A DNA stretch of 56,890 nt, taken from contig CAZIGW010000096.1 in assembly GCA_964538565.1 (NCBI GenBank), positions 1 through 56,890 of the forward strand, read 5' to 3'. Position 1 is the stretch's first letter. The number at the start of each line of letters is the position of its first letter. The notes beneath the pieces were generated by a model, which saw nothing but the letters and a program-made list of their open reading frames with translations, made no database searches and was not told where the DNA came from. Shown in pieces: positions 51,109 through 56,890 of the stretch. Source of the stretch: CAYVBN01 sp964538565 (lineage in GTDB: Bacteria > Pseudomonadota > Alphaproteobacteria > Rhizobiales > Xanthobacteraceae). The position numbers and the translations under genes are program-made.

Positions 51109-51623
51109 CAACCGACCGCCCGCCTGGCGGCCTTGGAGAACTTCTTGACGATGCGATCGCGTTTGAGCTTGGAGAGGTGGTCGATGAACAGCACGCCGTT
51201 GAGATGGTCGATCTCGTGCTGGATGCAGGTGGCGAACAGCCCGTCCGCCTGGGCTTCGTGCGGCCTGCCGTCGAGGTCGAGATACTTGATCCTGACGCGC
51301 GCCGGCCGCTCCACCTCCTCGTGAATCTCGGGGATCGACAGACAGCCTTCCTCGTAGACCGACAGGTCCTCGGACGACCAGACGATCTCCGGATTGATGA
51401 ACACCTGCGGGGCCTTCTCCTCGTCCTTCTTGGCGAGATCCATGGTGACGATCCGTTTCGGCACGCCGACCTGCACGGCGGCGAGCCCGATGCCGGGGGC
51501 CTCGTACATGGTCTCGAACATGTCGGCGACGAGCCTGCGGATCTCGTCGGTGATCTGCGTGACCGGTTCCGACACGAGACGAAGACGCTTGTCCGGCAGG
51601 ATGATGATTTCGCGGAGGGCCAT
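51108..51623 (-). CDS. def: Peptide deformylase
   Basis: The protein has 171 residues. The three PDF motifs are GIGLAAVQVG, EGCLSIP and QHEIDHLNG, the last two holding the metal ligands. It removes the formyl group from nascent proteins, the reverse partner of Fmt. ATG 51623 (MALREIIILPD) is chosen over an upstream start at 51680 because homologues begin there. Confidence 0.97.
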   Translation of the reverse strand: MALREIIILPDKRLRLVSEPVTQITDEIRRLVADMFETMYEAPGIGLAAVQVGVPKRIVTMDLAKKDEEKAPQVFINPEIVWSSEDLSVYEEGCLSIPEIHEEVERPARVRIKYLDLDGRPHEAQADGLFATCIQHEIDHLNGVLFIDHLSKLKRDRIVKKFSKAARRAVG

Positions 51624-51741
51624 GGCGGCGATGTAAGCGGTGCGAACCGGACGGTCAATCCGATCCAAATCGGCGTCCACCGGACGCCCCCGGCGTTCGC
51701 TCTTCGTTCACATGCGGCTCGAATCGGGCTACAAGGGACCA

Positions 51742-52854
51742 ATGACCGGGACAGCGTTCCTCATCGTGGGCGGCCTTGTGCTTGCGCTCGCCGCCGCCGC
51801 CGTCGGCCTGGCGGTCGCGCTCCTGCGCGGGCGCAACGCCGGAGAAATCGACAAGCAGGTTGCCGAGCTCGCCCGTATGCAGGCCGAAGCCGCGGGCCGC
51901 ATGCAGGCTATGGGCGAGGCGCTCGCCGGCCGCCAGGCCGAGCTTGCCCGCGTGCTCGCCGAGCGGCTCGACGCCGTTTCGAGCCGCATCGGGCAGTCGA
52001 TGGAGACGACGACGCAGCAGACCGTGGAGCGCCTGCAGAGCCTCAACGAGCGCCTCGCCGTCATCGATACCGCGCAGAAGAACCTCACCGATCTCGCCAC
52101 CCAGATGACCTCGTTGCGCGACGTGCTCGCCAACAAGCAGGCGCGCGGCGCGTTCGGACAGGCCCGCATGGAGGCGATCGTCCAGGACGGCCTGCCGAAG
52201 GGCTTCTACGAATTCCAGTTCACGCTCTCGAACCGGACGCGGCCCGATTGCGCGGTGTTCCTGCCCGACAAGCGCCCGCTCGTCATCGACGCCAAGTTTC
52301 CGCTCGAATCGGTGACGGCGTGGCGCGAAGCGCGCAGCGAGGAGGAACGCAAGTACGCCGGCCAGCGCATCCGCCAGGACGTCGCCAAGCACGTCGCCGA
52401 CATCGCCGAAAAATACCTCATCCCGGGCGAGACGCAGGATCTGGCCCTGATGTTCGTGCCCTCGGAATCGGTCTACGCCGAGCTGCACGAGAATTTCGAC
52501 GACGTGGTGCAGAAGGCCTATCGGGCGCGCGTCGTCATCGTCTCGCCGTCGCTGCTGATGCTGGCGATCCAGGTGATGCAGCAGATCCTCAAGGACGCCC
52601 GCATGCGCGAGGCGGCGGACGTGATCCGCACGGAAGTCGGCCGCATGATGGAGGACGTCGCGCGCCTGCGCGAACGCGTGCTCAAGCTGCAGGCGCACTT
52701 CGGGCAGGCGAACGAGGACGTGCGCCAGATCCTCATCTCGACCGAGAAGATCGACAAGCGCGCCTCGCGCATCGAGGAACTCGAGTTCGACGACGAAGAG
52801 GAATCTCCGGCCATTCCGGCGCCGCTCGTTCGCAAGCTCGAAGCGGGCGAATGA
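51742..52854 (+). CDS. rmuC: DNA recombination protein RmuC
   Basis: The protein has 370 residues. An N-terminal membrane helix (about 5-25), a coiled coil (35-120) and a RmuC nuclease-like domain (DCAVFLPDKRPLVIDAKFPLE, LMFVPSESVYAEL) follow in order. It limits inversion-type recombination. AAGGGA precedes the ATG. The gene diverges from def. Confidence 0.94.
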   Translation: MTGTAFLIVGGLVLALAAAAVGLAVALLRGRNAGEIDKQVAELARMQAEAAGRMQAMGEALAGRQAELARVLAERLDAVSSRIGQSMETTTQQTVERLQSLNERLAVIDTAQKNLTDLATQMTSLRDVLANKQARGAFGQARMEAIVQDGLPKGFYEFQFTLSNRTRPDCAVFLPDKRPLVIDAKFPLESVTAWREARSEEERKYAGQRIRQDVAKHVADIAEKYLIPGETQDLALMFVPSESVYAELHENFDDVVQKAYRARVVIVSPSLLMLAIQVMQQILKDARMREAADVIRTEVGRMMEDVARLRERVLKLQAHFGQANEDVRQILISTEKIDKRASRIEELEFDDEEESPAIPAPLVRKLEAGE

Positions 52855-52914
52855 TGTCGCGTTTCTCGCGTCTTCGGGTACGGCGCGGCTGGCGTTCGCG
52901 GCCCGGATCCGCTA

Positions 52915-52950
52915 GAGCACGCTTCGATCCCGTGAAATCGGAACATGCTC
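52915..52950. repeat. Imperfect palindromic intergenic element
   Basis: GAGCACGCTTCGAT pairs imperfectly with ATCGGAACATGCTC. The form CTAGAGCA...TGCTC resembles a second family of Rhizobiales intergenic repeats. It lies between rmuC and ampG. Confidence 0.5.
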
Positions 52951-53024
52951 CGGCTTTCGCCCTGGTCGCGTTTTCTGCGGCGATCCGGGACCGGCTTTGC
53001 CGGAAAATGCCTTAGGCCGCCCGC

Positions 53025-54422
53025 ATGAACGAACTCTCCGCGCCGACCGAGCGTCCCTCTCTCGCCGAGACGATCGCGGTCTACCTGCGCCCGCGCGTGC
53101 TCGTCGTCATGTTCCTCGGCTTCTCCTCGGGGCTGCCGCTGGCGCTCTCGGGTTCCACCCTGCAGGTCTGGGTGACGGAAAGCGGCGTCGATCTCAAGAC
53201 CATCGGGTTGTTCGCCGCCGTCGGCACGCCGTACACGATCAAGTTCCTGTGGGCGCCGCTGATCGACGCCCTCGACGTGCCGCTGCTCTCGGCCCGGCTC
53301 GGCCGGCGGCGCGGCTGGCTCGTCTTCTCGCAGCTCCTGTTGATGGTCGCGATCGTGCTGCTCGGCTTGTGCGATCCGGCCGCGGCGCCGTGGCTGGTGG
53401 CGCTCGGCGCCCTGCTGGTCGCCACCGCCTCGGCCACCCAGGACATCATCGTCGACGCCTTCCGGGTCGAAAGCCTGCCGGAGGGCGAACAGGCCGCCGG
53501 AATGGCGTCCTACGTCGCGGCCTACCGGATCGGGATGCTGGCCTCGACCGCCGGCGCGCTGTTCCTGGTGAGCGGATTCGAGGGCATGGGCCTTGGCCAC
53601 CACGCGGCCTGGAGCGCCGGCTACGCGGCCATGGCGGCGCTCGTTCTCGTCGGGATCGCCACGAGCCTGCTCGCCACCGAGCCGAAGAATTCGACGGCCG
53701 TCGAAGCCGAGCACGCAAGGCAGGCCGGCGAGAACCCGCTCGTGCGGGTCGGCACGACCGCGCTCGCGTCCTTTTCCGAGTTCCTGCTGCGCGACGCCGC
53801 CGTCGCGATCCTCGCGTTCGTGGTGCTGTTCAAGTTCACCGACGCGCTCGCCGGCGCCATGACGGCGCCGTTCGTGATCGATATCGGATTTACCCGCAAC
53901 GAGTATGCGGCGATCATCAAGGGACTCGGGCTTGCCGCGACGCTCTTGGGCGGGTTCGCCGGGGGATTCGTCGCGCGCGCCTATCCGCTCGGCGCCAGCC
54001 TGTGGATCGGCGGCATCCTGCAGGCGCTCGCCAATCTCGCATTCTCATGGCAGGCGGTCATCGGGGTGAACGCGACGGCGCTCGCCTTCGCCATCACGGT
54101 GGAGAACTTCACCAGCGCCATCGGGACGGTGATCTTCGTCGCCTACCTTTCGGCGCTCTGCCGCAATCCGCTGCACACGGCAACGCAGTACGCGCTGCTG
54201 ACGGCGCTCTCCGCGGTCGGCCGCACCTATCTTTCGCTCGGCGCCGGCTTCATCGCGGCGGCGACCGGCTGGATCTGGTTCTTCATCATCTGCGCGCTCG
54301 CGGCGATACCGGGCCTCCTGCTGTTGGGCTGGCTGCAGCGTCGCGGTCATTTCGCGGAGCTGGAAAAGCAGGGAACCGAAACGGTCGGAAGCAATTCACC
54401 GCTCCGCAAGGCGGCAAGGTGA
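53025..54422 (+). CDS. ampG: AmpG-family MFS permease (muropeptide transporter)
   Basis: The protein has 465 residues with about 12-14 helices. AmpG hallmarks are MFLGFSSGLPLALSGSTLQ, GTPYTIKFLWAPLID and ATASATQDIIVDAFRVE. It imports anhydromuropeptides for cell-wall recycling and can influence beta-lactamase induction where an ampC/ampR pair exists; none is here. It converges with recR. Confidence 0.92.
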   Translation: MNELSAPTERPSLAETIAVYLRPRVLVVMFLGFSSGLPLALSGSTLQVWVTESGVDLKTIGLFAAVGTPYTIKFLWAPLIDALDVPLLSARLGRRRGWLVFSQLLLMVAIVLLGLCDPAAAPWLVALGALLVATASATQDIIVDAFRVESLPEGEQAAGMASYVAAYRIGMLASTAGALFLVSGFEGMGLGHHAAWSAGYAAMAALVLVGIATSLLATEPKNSTAVEAEHARQAGENPLVRVGTTALASFSEFLLRDAAVAILAFVVLFKFTDALAGAMTAPFVIDIGFTRNEYAAIIKGLGLAATLLGGFAGGFVARAYPLGASLWIGGILQALANLAFSWQAVIGVNATALAFAITVENFTSAIGTVIFVAYLSALCRNPLHTATQYALLTALSAVGRTYLSLGAGFIAAATGWIWFFIICALAAIPGLLLLGWLQRRGHFAELEKQGTETVGSNSPLRKAAR

Positions 54423-54460
54423 ACCGCGCAAGCGGACCGGTCACGCCAATCCAAGCACGA

Positions 54461-55063
54461 TCAAAACGGCGTACGCTGGCGGATCGCCGCCGCCAGCGTG
54501 CCCTCGTCGAGGTAGTCGAGCTCGCCGCCGACCGGCACGCCGTGCGCGAGCCGTGTGACGGCGACCTTCGCGTCCTGAAGCAGATCGGTGATGTAATGCG
54601 CGGTCGTCTGCCCGTCGACCGTGGCGTTGAGCGCGAGAATGACCTCCTTCACTTCCGGGGCGTGCGCCCGTGTCACCAGCGTGTCGATCGAAAGATCCTC
54701 CGGCCCCACGCCGTCGAGTGGCGACAGCGTTCCGCCGAGCACGTGATACCGGGCGTTGACCGCGTGCGCGCGCTCCAGCGCCCAGAGATCCGCGACGTCG
54801 GCCACCACCACGATGACGGAACCGTCGCGACGCATGTCCGTGCACACGGTGCACGGATTCTGGGTATCGATGTTGCCGCACACGCGGCAGATCTGGATCT
54901 TGTCGATCGCGGTCTGCAGCGCCGAGGCGAGTGGCGCCATCAGTTGCTCGCGCTTCTTGATGAGGTGCAATGCGGCCCGCCGCGCGGAACGCGGGCCGAG
55001 CCCCGGCAGGCGCGCCAGGAGCTGGATCAGCCGTTCGATCTCGGGACCGGCGACAGCAGCCAT
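54461..55063 (-). CDS. recR: Recombination mediator protein RecR
   Basis: The protein has 200 residues. It has helix-hairpin-helix LLARLPGLGPRSARRAALH, a zinc finger CRVCGNIDTQNPCTVC and a Toprim domain (VVVADVADLWALE). It loads RecA with RecFO in gap repair. It follows ybaB by 13 bases, the classic dnaX-ybaB-recR order. Confidence 0.97.
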   Translation of the reverse strand: MAAVAGPEIERLIQLLARLPGLGPRSARRAALHLIKKREQLMAPLASALQTAIDKIQICRVCGNIDTQNPCTVCTDMRRDGSVIVVVADVADLWALERAHAVNARYHVLGGTLSPLDGVGPEDLSIDTLVTRAHAPEVKEVILALNATVDGQTTAHYITDLLQDAKVAVTRLAHGVPVGGELDYLDEGTLAAAIRQRTPF

Positions 55064-55076
55064 CGCGGACCGGACG

Positions 55077-55397
55077 TCAGAAGAGTTTCAGACCGGGCGG
55101 CAGGGGCAGCCCGCCGGTGAGACTCTGCATCCTGTCCTGCAGCAGCGTCTCAGCCTTGCGCCGCCCGTCCGCAAACGCTGCCACCACGAGATCCTCGACA
55201 ATCTCTTTTTCCTCCGGCTTGAGCAGCGAGGGGTCGATGGCGACGCTCTTGAGGTCGCCCTTGCCGCTCACCTTCACGGTGACCAGGCCGCCGCCCGCCG
55301 CGCCCTCGACCTCGAGATGGTCGAGTTCGGCCTGCAGGGCTTCCATCTTCGACTTGAGTTCGGCGGCCTGCTTCATCAGGCCCATGAAATCCGGCAT
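55077..55397 (-). CDS. YbaB/EbfC family nucleoid-associated protein
   Basis: The protein has 106 residues. The N-terminal DFMGLMKQAAELKSKM helix and the GGGLVTVKVSGKGDLKSVAI sheet are typical. It is a DNA-binding dimer encoded between dnaX and recR. Confidence 0.95.
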   Translation of the reverse strand: MPDFMGLMKQAAELKSKMEALQAELDHLEVEGAAGGGLVTVKVSGKGDLKSVAIDPSLLKPEEKEIVEDLVVAAFADGRRKAETLLQDRMQSLTGGLPLPPGLKLF

Positions 55398-55462
55398 CTC
55401 ACACCTATCCGCCTATCGGCCCGGCGGAGCGGGTCCGCCCTGCGCCGCTCCGCTTCTGCCCG

Positions 55463-55506
55463 CGCATGATCGCGCCGACTCTCGCGCCCGCATTTCGCGA
55501 TCATGC
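55463..55506. repeat. Inverted repeat between dnaX and ybaB
   Basis: GCATGATCGCG (55463-55473) and CGCGATCATGC (55496-55506) are exact reverse complements with a 22-base loop. It may belong to the same GATCATGC-type repeat family seen near argB. Confidence 0.65.
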
Positions 55507-55518
55507 CGGCGGTCGGCA

Positions 55519-56890
55519 TCATTCGTCCTCCGGCTGGCCCTCGGTCTCCGGCGGGAGAATGTCGCCGTCCTCGAAGGCGTCGGCCGGCACGCCGTCGCTG
55601 CTGGCCGGCGGAGGCGCTCCCGGCAGGCCGCCGGCATCGTCCCGCGGACGAACCCCGACGATTTCCGCGCCCGGGAAGCGCGCGAGCACCGCCTGCACGA
55701 GCGGGTCCTGGCGCACGCCGCGCTCGAGGTCGGCGCGCCGCGCCTCGTTCTGCGCCCTGACCGTCGGCTGTCCGGCTTCGGCCGACACCGCCACGATCCA
55801 GCGGCGGCCGGTCCACTCGGCGAGCTTGCGGGAAAGCTCGTTGACGAGCGCCCGCGAGGCGTTCGGCTCGAGCGCGATCTCAAGCTTGCCATCCTCGAAA
55901 CGCACGAGGCGCACGTCGCGTTCGAGCGCGGATTTCATCTGCAGGTCGCGGTGCTCCGCAGCGAGTGCAATCACGTCCTCGAATCGTTCGAGCGTCCTGG
56001 CCGCGACAGCGGCGTTGTCGATGGCGGCGACGGGCTCGCTGCGCGTCGCGGTCTGCGAAGCGAGGGTCGCGCGCGGCGTCCCGCGCGGCGTCTCGAGCCG
56101 CGGCGCCGCCGCGGCCGGGACGCCTTGTGCCCCCGAGGGGGCCGCCTCGGCGGCCGCACCCTCGGTCAGGGATCGGATCACTTCGTCCGGCGTCGGCAGA
56201 TCCGCCGCGTAGGCAAGCCGCACCAGCACCATCTCGGCGGCGGCGATCGGCTTGGCGGCGGTCTGCACCTCGGGCAGCCCGTGGAACAGCATCTGCCATG
56301 TGCGTGAGAGCACTCGCAGCGACAGGCCGGCCGCGAAGGCGCGGCCGCGCGTGCGCTCGACCTCGGCGAGCGAGCGGTCCTCCGCGACCGACGGGACGAT
56401 CTTCACGCGGGTGACGAAATGCGTGAACTCGGCGAGATCGGCGAGGATCACCGCCGGGTCCGCACCGGCGTCGTACTGCTCGCGCAATTCCTTCAGGGCC
56501 GCGGCGATGTCGCCGCGCATCGTCGCTTCGAACAGGTCGATGATGCGGGCGCGGTCGGCGAGCCCGAGCATCTGCCGCACGTCTTCCGCGCGCACCGGCC
56601 CGACGGCGTGCGAGATCGCCTGGTCGAGCAGTGAAAGTGCGTCGCGCACCGATCCCTCCGCCGCCCGCGCGATCAGCGCGAGGGCCTCCTGCTCGGCGGT
56701 GATCCCCTCCTTGGCGACGATGCCTTCGAGATGACTGACCAGCAATCCGGCATCGACGCGGCGCAGGTCGAAACGCTGGCAGCGTGAGAGGATCGTGACC
56801 GGCACCTTGCGGATCTCGGTCGTGGCGAAGATGAACTTGGCGTGCGGCGGCGGCTCCTCGAGCGTCTTCAGCAGCGCGTTGAACGCCGCC
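55519..56890 (-). CDS. dnaX: DNA polymerase III subunit gamma/tau (5' end outside window)
   Basis: The frame is open through the right edge (FNALLKTLEEPP, KFIFATTEIRKVPVTILSRC), the AAA+ sensor region of DnaX; the Walker A part lies beyond the window. Domain III (about 56350-56650 region) is followed by an Ala/Pro-rich linker and a tau-like C-terminus ending in an acidic tail. It loads the sliding clamp and organises the replisome. No slippery A-rich frameshift site is visible in the part present. Confidence 0.96.
   Translation of the reverse strand, partial: AAFNALLKTLEEPPPHAKFIFATTEIRKVPVTILSRCQRFDLRRVDAGLLVSHLEGIVAKEGITAEQEALALIARAAEGSVRDALSLLDQAISHAVGPVRAEDVRQMLGLADRARIIDLFEATMRGDIAAALKELREQYDAGADPAVILADLAEFTHFVTRVKIVPSVAEDRSLAEVERTRGRAFAAGLSLRVLSRTWQMLFHGLPEVQTAAKPIAAAEMVLVRLAYAADLPTPDEVIRSLTEGAAAEAAPSGAQGVPAAAAPRLETPRGTPRATLASQTATRSEPVAAIDNAAVAARTLERFEDVIALAAEHRDLQMKSALERDVRLVRFEDGKLEIALEPNASRALVNELSRKLAEWTGRRWIVAVSAEAGQPTVRAQNEARRADLERGVRQDPLVQAVLARFPGAEIVGVRPRDDAGGLPGAPPPASSDGVPADAFEDGDILPPETEGQPEDE

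Overview
The window is high-GC chromosomal DNA from an alphaproteobacterium, most likely of the Hyphomicrobiales (Rhizobiales; Bradyrhizobium/Rhodopseudomonas-like). This rests on the gene order rpmH-rnpA-yidC-engB-(DUF423)-argB-HAD-dapD-dapE-truA/fmt/def, on palindromic intergenic repeats of the GAGCATGATC...GATCATGCTC type, and on promoter motifs GGAAC-N16/17-CGTT typical of the alphaproteobacterial general-stress sigma factor EcfG. Both window edges cut genes: a multi-HAMP hybrid kinase on the left and dnaX on the right.

Region 1 (1-6143): two large signalling proteins, a hybrid histidine kinase with a long HAMP array and three receiver domains, then a REC-PAS-HWE kinase-REC protein. Region 2 (6144-13900): a stress-type accessory block with an SDR oxidoreductase, a duplicated DUF6328 membrane protein, a formate/nitrite-type channel, a CPA2 antiporter carrying universal-stress domains, a DUF4142 protein and several very small proteins. 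Most transcription units here have an EcfG-like promoter in the right orientation. Region 3 (13946-17900): a paoABC-like periplasmic molybdenum aldehyde oxidoreductase. Region 4 (18383-30040, minus strand): a twelve-gene operon in which every gene overlaps the next. It encodes alternative complex III (actABCDEF), a small membrane protein, a SCO copper chaperone and an A2-type caa3 cytochrome oxidase, so quinol oxidation, cytochrome c transfer and oxygen reduction come from one transcript. A perfect EcfG-type motif lies about 105 bases upstream of actA. Region 5 (30288-33658): a DUF2188 protein, a small membrane protein coupled to an NDH-2-like dehydrogenase, and a zinc-independent MDR-type oxidoreductase.

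Region 6 (about 33.8-37.5 kb) is a lower-GC island ending at a tRNA-Arg(ACG) gene. It holds a tightly packed minus-strand operon of unknown function (membrane protein, small coiled-coil protein, frameshifted HNH nuclease, helical 123-residue protein), a 15-bp inverted repeat and the remains of a large serine recombinase with two in-frame stop codons. This operon is the best candidate in the window for an undescribed system, although its nuclease gene looks damaged.

Region 7 (37749-56890) is core genome: a membrane sensor kinase, ribosomal protein L34, RNase P protein, YidC, EngB, arginine and lysine biosynthesis, tRNA and N-terminal Met processing enzymes, RmuC, AmpG, and the dnaX-ybaB-recR cluster.
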